Shown in pieces: positions 33,178 to 42,287 of a stretch of DNA of 64,000 nucleotides (position 1 is the first letter of the stretch; every line of letters begins with the position of its first letter). The position numbers and the translations under genes are program-made. The stretch is from Scatomorpha sp964535405 (GTDB lineage: Bacteria; Bacillota; Clostridia; Oscillospirales; Oscillospiraceae), in NCBI GenBank assembly GCA_964535405.1, contig CAZHUG010000003.1, positions 16,013 to 80,012 of the forward strand, read 5' to 3'. Below the pieces are notes generated by a model. It was not told the origin of the DNA and did not search any database. It saw only the letters and a program-made list of their open reading frames with translations.

Positions 33178-34332
33178 ATGCCCCTGGGCGATAAGAGCAT
33201 GAAGCTGTACCGTTTTCAAAATGAGCTGCCCAGCCTGTATATGAACAGGCCGTCTGACGAGCTTTTCAAGTTCAGCATTCTGCGCCTGCTGGACAAGCAC
33301 TTCGGCTATAAAAACACCCTGCTGGGCTTCCTTGGCAACATTGACCAGCGGATCCTGAGCCCGAATATCTCCGTCAACGGCATTGACATGACTTTTGCTC
33401 AGGAGTTTCTGCGCGCCATGTGGGCGCCGGACTCCCCCTGCGGACTCGACAAGGATCTGTGGATATTGAGCGGCGTGCGGGACTACAAGAAATACGGAAT
33501 CTACAAAAAGCTGCTGAAGCCCCGGGGCTTCACCGACTGCGCCGTCGTATTCCTGCGCCTGCCGGGAAAACCCGCCTACGTGGCCTATTTGACGCTTTTT
33601 ATTGACAGCGGCGTCTTCTCAAACGAGGAGCTTGAGCTCATAAAGCTCCTGGCAAAGCCGATATCCATCGCAGAGGATAACTATTTGAAGATATGGAACC
33701 TCCAGAACACAATGAAGCTCCTCCAGAGCAGCATCAATTTTTTCCCTCTGGGCATCATGATCATCGAAAACCTCGACAATGTGACCTACGCAAATGACCT
33801 CGCAAAGGAGTATTTGAAAGAGCTCGGCTACCCCGACCCCAATTTCTACGGTGCGTTTTATTTAAACGAGCTGTATAGATACTACCAGTACGACGTGCTG
33901 AATTTCGGGGCGAGCAAGCCCATCAGGATTAACCGCTTCCTCTTTAACCTCCAGACTCTCAGCAATCCCGGCAAGACCCTGGCTAACGTCGATAAGCTGC
34001 TGGACGACGAGCAAATGCTCTTTGACCCCAGGAGCGGCCCGAACATCAACTACAGGCAGATAACCACCTGCGTTTATATCGTCAGCGACAGGAACTACAA
34101 GGCGAACATGAACATATCCCACGCCACCATGGAGCGGCTGGGACTCACGAACAGGGAGCGGCAGGTCGTAGACTATATCGTGAGCGGCCTCTCCAACCAG
34201 GAGATATCCGAAAAGATGTTCATAAGCATAAACACCGTGAAGATACACATCTCCAATGTCTTCAGAAAAGCCGGCGTCAGAAGCCGCACGGAACTTCTCG
34301 ACAAGCTGTATAATCTTGAGAGGCAGAGTTGA
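33178..34332 (+). CDS. LuxR family regulator with PAS/GAF-like sensor
   Basis: 384 residues from the ATG at 33178 (GGAGTGAG eight bases before it). The last 65 residues are a LuxR/GerE helix-turn-helix (GLTNRERQVVDYIVSGLSN, SINTVKIHISNVFRKAGVRSR). The first 320 residues form a sensor: a GAF-like part about 20-160 and a PAS-like part about 175-290, with no phosphoacceptor receiver domain. It is divergent from the ADH 3-flavoenzyme 2 operon and probably regulates it. Followed by two hairpins. Confidence 0.85.
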   Translation: MPLGDKSMKLYRFQNELPSLYMNRPSDELFKFSILRLLDKHFGYKNTLLGFLGNIDQRILSPNISVNGIDMTFAQEFLRAMWAPDSPCGLDKDLWILSGVRDYKKYGIYKKLLKPRGFTDCAVVFLRLPGKPAYVAYLTLFIDSGVFSNEELELIKLLAKPISIAEDNYLKIWNLQNTMKLLQSSINFFPLGIMIIENLDNVTYANDLAKEYLKELGYPDPNFYGAFYLNELYRYYQYDVLNFGASKPIRINRFLFNLQTLSNPGKTLANVDKLLDDEQMLFDPRSGPNINYRQITTCVYIVSDRNYKANMNISHATMERLGLTNRERQVVDYIVSGLSNQEISEKMFISINTVKIHISNVFRKAGVRSRTELLDKLYNLERQS

Positions 34333-34376
34333 GCCTGTCAAAAAAACCGCTCTACTTCTTTGACAAAGTAATTTAA

Positions 34377-34402
34377 AGTTTCGCTGTCTCAATTGCGAAA
34401 CT
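34377..34402 (+). other. hairpin after the LuxR gene
   Basis: AGTTTCGC pairs with GCGAAACT over a 10-base loop; a TTTTTT run follows 10 bases later. Possibly a first, weak terminator before the strong one at 34429. Confidence 0.45.
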
Positions 34403-34428
34403 ATGTGGGGCTTTTTTAGAGTCCCGAA

Positions 34429-34472
34429 CAAGTGGGGCAAGCACCTTTTCGGTGCTTGCCCCACTTGTTTTT
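34429..34472 (+). terminator. strong terminator
   Basis: CAAGTGGGGCAAGCACC pairs perfectly (17 bp) with its complement over a TTTTC loop, followed by TTTTTG. Confidence 0.85.
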
Positions 34473-34683
34473 GTTGCATTGACCTTTTATTTTCGCTACA
34501 CATTCTAGTAAAGTGTAAAATACCAAGGGCATGACGGGCTGAATGGGTTTAAAAATAGGCTATTGTGATTATGTTTCACCGGCCCAATACCCACTAAAAT
34601 GATATTAATAAAAGTTTGTCAATCTCATCATCCAAGTACACATGCCCAAGCGCTTAATCTAGCTTTTATATTGGAGGAAAGCC

Positions 34684-35766
34684 ATGAACAATGAAGCCAT
34701 AAAAGTCTGCGCCTATGACCTGCCGGTAAAAGAGCTGGATCTGGGCGGCGGTGTCACAAAGATACTGACCGCCGCTCCCGACCCGCAGCTGTCCCGGCCG
34801 GAAGTCAGTCCAGAGCGCAGCTCACGGGACGTATTGAGCGTCTGCCTTTACGGAGCGGGAGTGAGGCAGGGCAGCTCCTTCGCCCCGCCGCGGATGAGCT
34901 ACGAGAAGCTGTACCACCTCTTCGACGATGCGCCGGAGCACACATATTCCGCCAGGACTCCGGTCTTCGGCTACCGCTCGGAGAGCGGCAGGTTTATCTC
35001 GCTGGAGAACCTTATAAACGCCCTGTATCAAGAGGGACGGTTCAGCACAGGGGAGATGTCCGAAAAAAGGCCCGAGGCGACGGTTACCGTCTCATCCGGA
35101 GGAAGGGTTTCCCGGCTGCTCGCGGGACAGCTCATGGACGGCAGGCGATATCACTACCCACTTTTGACCTCCGAGCAGATACTCTCCGGCATGAACCCCG
35201 CGGACAGCAGGGGAGAGGCCCTCGACGCGGGACTCCTGCGCACGGGCTCCTCGCCCGTAGACTACCGGGTCATATTCGTCATGGGGCAGAGGAACTGGAA
35301 CGACATCACCGAGCCCTGTTTCGTGGACTTTGCCGACGGCGGGGCGGGTATATTCGTCGAATACCTTCCCGCGGAGCGCGTGCGCCACAATGTGCTGCAT
35401 ATCGGCCCTCTGGGCGGGGAGTTCGACAGGGACATAAGCGCCTTTAGCGGCAGGGGCAAGGATACGGTGGAATGCTCCGCGCCGGCGGGGTCGCTCGTCA
35501 GGTTCAATATTGACAACGACGATTTTTTGAACAACTCCCGCATGTACTATAAGTTTACACTGGACGGCGAGGACTGTGGGATCCCCTCACCCGAGGACGG
35601 CTTTGTTTACAACACCCGTATCCCTCTCTACTTCGGCGGCGGCGCGGACTATCCCTCGGGCATAACGTTGCCCTGCGGGCGCCGCTGCATGGACATAAAA
35701 ATACTGGCTCACAGCGCCGCCCTCGGGGACTCCGAGGTCGACAGTTTTAAAATCAAAATCACCTGA
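34684..35766 (+). CDS. unrecognised 360-residue protein beside a dicarboxylate-type permease
   Basis: 360 residues, soluble, no signal peptide, no cysteine motif and no P-loop. The composition is rich in Gly, Ser, Asp and Tyr with many short beta-like stretches, suggesting a mostly beta-strand protein. Fragments such as FGYRSESGRFISLENLINALYQEGRF and RNWNDITEPCFVDFADGGAG look conserved-protein-like but match no family I know. GGAGG precedes the ATG. The next gene, a MatC-like permease, starts 29 bases later in the same transcript, so a role with that transporter or its substrate is inferred. Confidence 0.7.
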   Translation: MNNEAIKVCAYDLPVKELDLGGGVTKILTAAPDPQLSRPEVSPERSSRDVLSVCLYGAGVRQGSSFAPPRMSYEKLYHLFDDAPEHTYSARTPVFGYRSESGRFISLENLINALYQEGRFSTGEMSEKRPEATVTVSSGGRVSRLLAGQLMDGRRYHYPLLTSEQILSGMNPADSRGEALDAGLLRTGSSPVDYRVIFVMGQRNWNDITEPCFVDFADGGAGIFVEYLPAERVRHNVLHIGPLGGEFDRDISAFSGRGKDTVECSAPAGSLVRFNIDNDDFLNNSRMYYKFTLDGEDCGIPSPEDGFVYNTRIPLYFGGGADYPSGITLPCGRRCMDIKILAHSAALGDSEVDSFKIKIT

Positions 35767-35795
35767 ACGGAAAAGGAAAAAGAGGAGTGTAAGAT

Positions 35796-37115
35796 ATGAC
35801 ATACCAATTGTGGCTCTGCATCATTGCAATAGTCGCCGCGATTATACTCGGCAACAAGCTAAAGCTCAATACCGGCATCATAGCCGCGGCCTTTGCGTTT
35901 ATCATCGGCACGCTGACCATGAACCTCTCTGCCACGCAGATAATAGGCTTCTGGCCCGATAACATCTTCTATTTTATAATTGCCTGCGGACTGTTTTTCA
36001 CCTTCGCAGTCGAAAACGGCACCGTCCAGACTCTCGGTAAGAAGATGCTCTACCTGGTAAACGGGCGCGCTGCCCTCATCCCCTGGATAATCTGGATGAT
36101 CGGCTTTGTCGTCGGCGCAATGGGCGCGGGCGTCGCCTCGATCACCATCATAGGCCCCCTGTGCTTTCCCGTGGCTGCGGCTGCCGGCCTCTCCCCGCTC
36201 ATGACGGCGACCTCCATCATGTGCGGCTGCATCGTGGGCTTCAACAATCCCTTCACCGGACAGATGGGCGTCACCATCATGAACCTTATCGCAGACGCGG
36301 GACAGATGCCGAACGAAGCCGCCTTCTATTCGATGGATGTGTGGATTTCCCGCGTCTTTCTCATGCTGGCTCTCACCCTTGTAGTCTATATAATCACTAA
36401 ATCCTACAAGGCCAAAAAGGTCGAGGTCCTAAAGCCGGAGCCCTTTGAGCCCATCCAGCGCCGCACCATGATACTTTTGCTGGTGGCGACCTTCTTCATG
36501 GTCGCGTCAATGCTGCTTGCCACGGTGTTTTCAAACGTCGCCTGGCTCACCACTATCTCGAGATTTGCACAGCCGCAGGCGATCATGACGATTTGCGCAG
36601 TCATAGCCATGATAATGAAGCTCGCGCCGGTTGGAAACGTGATGAAGTCACTTCCGATGAGCACGGCGCTCATGATAGCGGGCTTTACGATGATGATGGG
36701 CGTCGCCCGCGAGGCGGGGCTGGTGGATGCCCTCGCCGCCGTGCTCGGCCAGAGCATGCCCGGCTGGATGCTGAGCGCGGCCTGCCTTCTGCTCGCGGGG
36801 CTTATGGCCCTGTTTTGCAGCGGCACCGCCGTCGTGTTTCCACTCATCTTCCCGCTGGTCGTGCCGCTGTGCGAGGCCACGGGCGCAAACCCCCTCGGCC
36901 TCTTCCTCGGTCTCACGGCGGGCTCAGTCGTGGCCTCGCTCACGCCTTTCACAACAGGCGGCGCACTCGTCATCGCGGGTTGCCCGGACCCGAAGGCACA
37001 GGAGGTTCTGTCCACGCAGCTCATCTGGCTGTCGGTTATCGCACTTCTGGTCACGACGCTCTTATCCTTCACGGGTTTCCTGAATGTCTTCAACTTCAGC
37101 TGGGCCGTCGGCTGA
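35796..37115 (+). CDS. SLC13/MatC-like dicarboxylate permease
   Basis: 439 residues with eleven or twelve helices. The first 150 residues have the MatC N-terminal pattern (LGNKLKLNTGIIAAAFAFIIG, FFTFAVENGTVQTL), and the second half has the repeated hairpin SNxT-like elements of the ion-transporter superfamily (FCSGTAVVFPLIFPLVVPL). Such proteins take up malonate, succinate or similar acids. GAGGAG precedes the ATG. Co-transcribed with the unknown protein at 34684 and convergent with the TetR gene. Confidence 0.83.
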   Translation: MTYQLWLCIIAIVAAIILGNKLKLNTGIIAAAFAFIIGTLTMNLSATQIIGFWPDNIFYFIIACGLFFTFAVENGTVQTLGKKMLYLVNGRAALIPWIIWMIGFVVGAMGAGVASITIIGPLCFPVAAAAGLSPLMTATSIMCGCIVGFNNPFTGQMGVTIMNLIADAGQMPNEAAFYSMDVWISRVFLMLALTLVVYIITKSYKAKKVEVLKPEPFEPIQRRTMILLLVATFFMVASMLLATVFSNVAWLTTISRFAQPQAIMTICAVIAMIMKLAPVGNVMKSLPMSTALMIAGFTMMMGVAREAGLVDALAAVLGQSMPGWMLSAACLLLAGLMALFCSGTAVVFPLIFPLVVPLCEATGANPLGLFLGLTAGSVVASLTPFTTGGALVIAGCPDPKAQEVLSTQLIWLSVIALLVTTLLSFTGFLNVFNFSWAVG

Positions 37116-37135
37116 TCGGCTCTTGAAACGCAAAT

Positions 37136-37160
37136 CCCCTCGCCGCTATGCGGCGAGGGG
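37136..37160. terminator. hairpin between convergent permease and TetR genes
   Basis: CCCCTCGCCG pairs perfectly with CGGCGAGGGG over a 5-base loop. The T runs are weak on both sides, so termination may be partial. Confidence 0.5.
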
Positions 37161-37187
37161 CGTGAAATCCGGTTCTCGTCAATGCAC

Positions 37188-38210
37188 CTAAGGGCTTCCG
37201 GCAAGCCCCGTCAGCCCTTCGGCAAAATCATCCGCACCGAGGCTCTGTCCGGGAGCGAAGTACAGCAAGAGCGCCTGAGTGTGAGCTGCGGAAATCTGCC
37301 ATCTTCGACAGTGCTCCCGCAGGGCCTCACCGGCAGGCAAATTGTCCGGCACGTGCCCGGCGAGTCTCTTATAGACCCTAAAAAACATTCTTGCGGCATA
37401 CATATCTGCGCGGTCGGAGGATAGCTCGGTGAGAAGCGGACGGAAGCTCTCACAGCGCTCCAAAATTTCGCGCAGGGAGCCGCCGGAAGTAAGCGCTCGC
37501 AAAAAACACTGCTCCAGCATGGCTACAAGCAATTTTTCCACGCTCTCAAAGTGCCGGTAAAAGGTGCTCCGGGCTACACCTGCCCGCGACGCCAGCGCCG
37601 CGACCGTGATCTGACTGGAAGTCGCCTCACAGAGCAACTCGCCCGCCACATTAAACAGCGCCCTGACGGACTTGCATTCCCTGCCGGGGCAATCCGTCGC
37701 CGCAACACTCAGCTCATAAGGGCTCGGAGGGTTCACGAGAAAATCCTCCAGCTCCCGCGCGGACAGCGTCGGATGTCTGTCCTTGATGCCGTAGGCGGTG
37801 TAAAAACCGGCTCTTGTCTCATATATAAGCGGCAACAGCGCATCTCGCGAGCCGGTCTCACCCAGCTGTCTGCTTGCCTCGATATACTCTGTCGCAGCAG
37901 ACAGAATTCCCTGACTCTCCAGAAGCCTGAGCAAATCCATGGACGATATTATTGCCGATGAAAGCGCCCGCATGTACCCGCCAAACTCATCACGCTGCGG
38001 CTCGCGCGTATAATCCGCAACAACGCCGAAAGCCCGCTCCAGCAGGAATGCAAGGACCTCGTCACGGCTCTTGAAGTGGTTGTAAAAGGTCGCGCGAGAC
38101 ATATATGTGCGCCCTGAGATGTCCCGCACGCTGATTTTATTGTAGGGCTTCTCCCTCATGAGAGAGAAGAGCGCGTTAGAAATGAGTATCCGGGTTTTCG
38201 TATTGTACAA
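37188..38210 (-). CDS. TetR-type regulator with two tandem DNA-binding domains
   Basis: 340 residues. Residues 7-58 are a TetR N-terminal HTH (RDISGRTYMSRATFYNHF), and residues 182-233 are a second, complete TetR HTH (ALASRAGVARSTFYRHF), each followed by its own helical region. Ordinary TetR proteins have one. The protein therefore looks like two regulators fused head to tail, each domain with a short ligand-type helical part. Start is TTG at 38210 with GAGAGGG upstream. It is divergent from the ADH 4-ADH 5 pair and probably controls it. Confidence 0.85.
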   Translation of the reverse strand: MYNTKTRILISNALFSLMREKPYNKISVRDISGRTYMSRATFYNHFKSRDEVLAFLLERAFGVVADYTREPQRDEFGGYMRALSSAIISSMDLLRLLESQGILSAATEYIEASRQLGETGSRDALLPLIYETRAGFYTAYGIKDRHPTLSARELEDFLVNPPSPYELSVAATDCPGRECKSVRALFNVAGELLCEATSSQITVAALASRAGVARSTFYRHFESVEKLLVAMLEQCFLRALTSGGSLREILERCESFRPLLTELSSDRADMYAARMFFRVYKRLAGHVPDNLPAGEALREHCRRWQISAAHTQALLLYFAPGQSLGADDFAEGLTGLAGSP

Positions 38211-38297
38211 ATCGCATCCCTCTCCGGCAAAACTGCCCTAAGCTTGAAATATCACATCACAGCGTTTAAACTATACTACTATTGGGAGGAAACAACA

Positions 38298-39455
38298 ATG
38301 GCATGGACCATACATGACCTGCACGACGCAATTTTCGGGACTGACGCCCGACTGCAGACAGGCAAGAAGCTCAAGGAATACTGCTGCACTAAAGCAGCGC
38401 TCATCTTCGGCCGCTCCCGCGAGCCCTATGTCGCGGAACTTGAGGGTATTATACGCGCCGAGGGCGTGGAGGTCGTCTCGTACAGGGCCGCCGAGGGCGA
38501 GCCCGTCTCAAGCGAGGTCGAAAAATTCGTGGCCTTCTGTAAGGCGGAAGGAATAGACGGCATGGTGGCACTCGGGGGCGGCTCCGTCATGGACACCGCA
38601 AAAATCGCGGGCAAGACGCTTGCCAACGGCGGCAAGGTCACCGATTACCTGGGCGGCTACACTGCGCTCGCAGCGGGCAACGAGATATTTAAACCCCTCA
38701 TCTGCCTGGCCACCACCGCCGGCACCGGCTCGGAGGTCAGCTGGGGTCTTATGTGCCTCAATGAGGAGAACGGGAAAAAGACCTATTGCCTGCACCCTGC
38801 CACACTCGCAATCGACGATCCCATCTACCCCGTGGACATGGATCCCTACATAACAGCCTACACCGGCATAGACGCTCTGGCTCACTGCGCCGAGAGCATC
38901 TGCAATATCTACGCCATGCCGAACTGGATGGCAGATACCTTCTGCCGTGAGGGCATCAAAACTGTCATGCAGAACCTTCGCGCTGCGGTGGCAGAGCCCG
39001 CAAACGAGGAGGCCCGCGCACGCATGAGCTGGGCCGCCGTGCTGGGCGGATACGCCATCACCCTGCGCAAGACCTCCATCGGCCACGCCGTATCAAACCA
39101 GATTTCTGACACCTTCCACACTCACCACGGCGAGGGGGCGAGCTGCGGGATGACCGTCCAGGCGATGTACAACATCACCGGCGCTCCCGAAATCACGAAG
39201 GTCTGGGCTCCCCTTTTCGGCGTCGACTGTCCGGAGGGCGCGGATCTTGAAGAGGTCGGCAGGAAGGTTTTTGGGGAGGTTCTCTCTCTACAAAAGGACA
39301 TAGGGCTCAAAAACATGAAGGAGCTCGGCGTGCCCCGGGAATTTTGCGACACCGCGACGGACAATATATCCAAGGATAGCAAGTGGGCCATCGTGCCCAA
39401 TCCCCCCAACTTTGAGCTCGTTGGCAAATGCCTGTTCGAGTGCTGGGATATATAG
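38298..39455 (+). CDS. iron-containing alcohol dehydrogenase 4
   Basis: 385 residues from the ATG at 38298, which has GGGAGG eight bases before it; the open frame upstream to 38244 has no ribosome site. Cofactor loop ALGGGSVMDTAKI; ligands complete: IDALAHCAE (H196), GHAVSNQ and THHGEGAS. It forms a tandem pair with ADH 5, 53 bases downstream, and they share long identical stretches (YLGGYT, MPNWMADT, GYAITLRKTS), so this is a local duplication. Divergent from the tandem TetR regulator. Confidence 0.92.
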   Translation: MAWTIHDLHDAIFGTDARLQTGKKLKEYCCTKAALIFGRSREPYVAELEGIIRAEGVEVVSYRAAEGEPVSSEVEKFVAFCKAEGIDGMVALGGGSVMDTAKIAGKTLANGGKVTDYLGGYTALAAGNEIFKPLICLATTAGTGSEVSWGLMCLNEENGKKTYCLHPATLAIDDPIYPVDMDPYITAYTGIDALAHCAESICNIYAMPNWMADTFCREGIKTVMQNLRAAVAEPANEEARARMSWAAVLGGYAITLRKTSIGHAVSNQISDTFHTHHGEGASCGMTVQAMYNITGAPEITKVWAPLFGVDCPEGADLEEVGRKVFGEVLSLQKDIGLKNMKELGVPREFCDTATDNISKDSKWAIVPNPPNFELVGKCLFECWDI

Positions 39456-39508
39456 CGCGCAGGTGCAATTTCAACTGTATTGTAAGAAAGATATTATAGG
39501 AGGCACAG

Positions 39509-40672
39509 ATGGCCTGGAGCATTCACAATATACTCGGCGCGGTCTTCGGGCGCGATGCCCGAAAAGAGACCGGCAAAATTCTCAGAGAGTACGGCTGCCG
39601 CAGGGTGGCCCTCATCTATGACTCCGCCATGCTGCCGCTCGGCTTTGAAAGAGAGCTGCTGGACATTATAAAAGCTGAGCAAATCGAGGTTCTGCCCTAT
39701 CAGGCCGCATCGGGTGAGCCGAGCTCAAGCGAGCTTGAAAAATTCGTGCATTTCTGCCGCGAAGCGGCGGCGGACGGGCTTGTTGCCCTCGGCGGCGGCT
39801 CCGTGATGGATACTGCAAAGCTCACGGGAAAGATTCTCGCAAACGGCGGCAACACCATAGACTATCTCGGCGGCTACACTTCCCTTGACGTGGGCAACAA
39901 GCTCTTTCGGCCGATCATAGCACTGCCCACCACCGCCGGCACAGGCTCGGAGTCCTGCTGGGGCATCATGTGCTTAAACGAGGAGACAGGAATAAAGACC
40001 TACACCAGGCACCCGCCGACTCGGGCCGTCGTGGACCCGGTCTACTCGATGGGTCTGCCCGCCTACATCACCGCCTATACCGGTATGGACGCTCTCGCCC
40101 AGGCGGCGGAGTGCCTTGTCAATTCCAGCGCCATGCCCAACTGGATGGCGGACACCCTCTGCCGGGAGGCGCTGGACTGCGCGGTCAGGTATCTGCCCAT
40201 CGCCGTGCACGAGCCGGACAACGCCGAGGCGCGGGAAAAGATGTGTTGGTCGGCGATGTTAAGCGGTTATGCCATAACTTTGCGCAAGACCTCCTCGGGT
40301 CACGCCATAGCAAACCAGATATCCGACGCGTACAACGAACCTCACGGCGTGGGAGTGGGCTGCGGCCTCGCGGCTCTGGCCCGATACAACATCCATGGCG
40401 ATGCGCAGACCAGCCGAATCTGGGCACCCTATTTTCAGGTTGAATGCCCCGCGGGAGCCGACATGCTGGAAGTCGGCCAAAGAGTGTCGGACAAGATAGA
40501 TGCCTTCCAGAAAAATATAGGCATGAAGAGCATGAAGGAGCTCGGCATCGCAAAATCCTTCTGCGATACCGCGGCGGACAATATCTCGCGCGACAAAAAG
40601 TGGGAGATAGTACCCAAAGTCCCCGATTTTGAGCTTTTGAGGAAGTGCATCAACGAATCCTGGGACTACTGA
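39509..40672 (+). CDS. iron-containing alcohol dehydrogenase 5, metal ligand His replaced
   Basis: 387 residues, paralogue of ADH 4. Cofactor loop ALGGGSVMDTAKL is intact, and GHAIANQ and EPHGVGVG keep their histidines. However, the usual D-x3-H motif reads GMDALAQAAE: the histidine is glutamine at residue 198 (CAG, 40100-40102). The rest of the protein is full length and not degraded. It may bind a different metal, be metal-independent, or act as a non-catalytic partner of ADH 4. GGAGG precedes the ATG and a terminator follows. Confidence 0.9.
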   Translation: MAWSIHNILGAVFGRDARKETGKILREYGCRRVALIYDSAMLPLGFERELLDIIKAEQIEVLPYQAASGEPSSSELEKFVHFCREAAADGLVALGGGSVMDTAKLTGKILANGGNTIDYLGGYTSLDVGNKLFRPIIALPTTAGTGSESCWGIMCLNEETGIKTYTRHPPTRAVVDPVYSMGLPAYITAYTGMDALAQAAECLVNSSAMPNWMADTLCREALDCAVRYLPIAVHEPDNAEAREKMCWSAMLSGYAITLRKTSSGHAIANQISDAYNEPHGVGVGCGLAALARYNIHGDAQTSRIWAPYFQVECPAGADMLEVGQRVSDKIDAFQKNIGMKSMKELGIAKSFCDTAADNISRDKKWEIVPKVPDFELLRKCINESWDY

Positions 40673-40677
40673 AGCCG

Positions 40678-40716
40678 TACGCCTCCTGCCGATGAAACGG
40701 CAGGAGGCGTATTTTT
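40678..40716 (+). terminator. terminator after ADH 5
   Basis: TACGCCTCCTGCCG pairs with CGGCAGGAGGCGTA (14 bp, 6-base loop), followed by TTTTT. It may also serve the convergent SLC13 gene. Confidence 0.85.
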
Positions 40717-40736
40717 ATGCGTGCGGCAGTTCCCTC

Positions 40737-42026
40737 TCAGAACGGAAAAACTATCGGCAGCCAGGCCGAGCACAGCACCCACATGAGCACCGTCAACGGG
40801 GCAGTGTACTTGGCGTAGTCGTTAAACTCGTAGCCGCCCGAGTACGAAATACCGATACACGCCCCTGCAATCGGCGTCATCCATGCAAAGCTCGAACCCA
40901 TTATAAGCGCCATAGTGACCGCCAGCGGGCTGTATCCCAGTGACACCACTATAGGCAGTATCGCCGCGCCCAGCAACAGCACGACCGTGGAATTTCCCAT
41001 AAACTGGCTCATGAGAGTCGACACCACGAGGACCGTCACCATGATGAGCCAGGGCGAGATATTGGTGCCGAAGGCAGAGATAAAGACGTCTGAGATGAGG
41101 TCACAGAAGCCGCATTCCCGCAGAGCGGCCGCAAGGCCCAGCGTACAGGCGAGGCGGATAAGCACATCCCAGTCCAACCGCGGCAGGGCCTCCTTGAGGT
41201 TCACCGTACGGAGGATGACACAGAGCAATGCGGCAATGTTTGCCGAAACGCCGAGCGGCAGGTCTGTGAACAGGAACAGCACTATCATCAGAAGAACTAT
41301 CCCCGTCATGGTCAGACACTTTCGCCTGTCCGTCTCAGGCTTTGCGCCGTCGCTGCAGGCAAATTTCCTGACGGCGGCGCGCTCCGCCTCCTCCCTCGAG
41401 GGCTTATTCCAGATGCGGTTACCGAGCTTATAACCAATGGTCATTACATAAATAATCGTGAGCGCCAGAACGGGCAGAGAAGCCACGGTGAAGTCGGTCA
41501 TGGAAAACTCGTAAGAGGTATATTCAGTCAGTATGGACTGACCCGTCAAGTTCACCGTGCAGCCTATCATCAGGCAGGCACCGCCCACCATCGACGCGAG
41601 CGATGCGGGCATTACAAGGTTCATAAAGCGCATATTCCTTTTAGATTCCGAAACGGCTGAAGCCATTATCGGCAGCATCACCGCCACCGTGGTTGTGTTG
41701 TCTATGAATGCGGACATAAGGGCCACCGACAGCATTATATACAGAAGAAAGAGCTTCTCTTTTCCCCTGGAAACCCTGAAGCAGGCCTGACCGATGAGCG
41801 TGGCGAGGCCGGATTCCTGCATGCCTCGACCCACGATGAGAACGCCAAAGAGCATAATTACGATATTGTTTGAAAAACCGGAGACGCACGTAGCGTAGGA
41901 GGCGGCCCCTGTCACTGCGAATAGTACTATTGATAGTAATGCGGTGGCGGTGGCGGGTATCCACTGTGTGATAAAAAGAATCATCGCTATTACCAAGATA
42001 ATGCTGCCCAAGACTGCTGTCGACAT
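40737..42026 (-). CDS. SLC13/DASS family anion permease
   Basis: 429 residues, about eleven helices, with the paired membrane hairpin motifs of divalent-anion:sodium symporters (FIDNTTTVAVMLP and MGNSTVVLLLGAAILP). Such carriers take up di- and tricarboxylates or sulfate-like anions. AGGGGG stands before the ATG. The gene converges on ADH 5 and is not in an operon with it. It closes the dehydrogenase-rich block and is the third transporter in it. Confidence 0.85.
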   Translation of the reverse strand: MSTAVLGSIILVIAMILFITQWIPATATALLSIVLFAVTGAASYATCVSGFSNNIVIMLFGVLIVGRGMQESGLATLIGQACFRVSRGKEKLFLLYIMLSVALMSAFIDNTTTVAVMLPIMASAVSESKRNMRFMNLVMPASLASMVGGACLMIGCTVNLTGQSILTEYTSYEFSMTDFTVASLPVLALTIIYVMTIGYKLGNRIWNKPSREEAERAAVRKFACSDGAKPETDRRKCLTMTGIVLLMIVLFLFTDLPLGVSANIAALLCVILRTVNLKEALPRLDWDVLIRLACTLGLAAALRECGFCDLISDVFISAFGTNISPWLIMVTVLVVSTLMSQFMGNSTVVLLLGAAILPIVVSLGYSPLAVTMALIMGSSFAWMTPIAGACIGISYSGGYEFNDYAKYTAPLTVLMWVLCSAWLPIVFPF

Positions 42027-42209
42027 ACCTTTTCCCCCTACATGTCTTTATGATAGTCAAATTATAAACGATTTCCGGGTGGGGAGTATATAGCACCTTT
42101 GTTCTATTTTAGACCTTATTGGCGAAAATTTCACAACTACTTATGATATTAAACGCTTTATTCACGCCCGGGGCGGCGCTGGATGATGCCAACGTCACCA
42201 TTTATCACA

Positions 42210-42238
42210 TTGAAGCTGCAACAGCGTTGTGTTAGAAT
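42210..42238 (+). promoter_or_regulatory. sigma-A promoter of the A+T-rich island operon
   Basis: TTGAAG and TAGAAT with a 17-base spacer, 49 bases before the TTG start at 42288. Confidence 0.6.
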
Positions 42239-42287
42239 AAGCTTTATTGAAGCGCCGATTAATGTGCAGTATTTGGAGGAATAGGCA

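Larger units (their letters stand above)
34333..34683. other. intergenic region with two hairpins
   Basis: About 350 bases without a gene. The first third holds the two hairpins described separately. The rest is A+T-rich leader in front of the 34684 gene with its GGAGG site; no clear promoter hexamers with good spacing were found. Confidence 0.6.
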
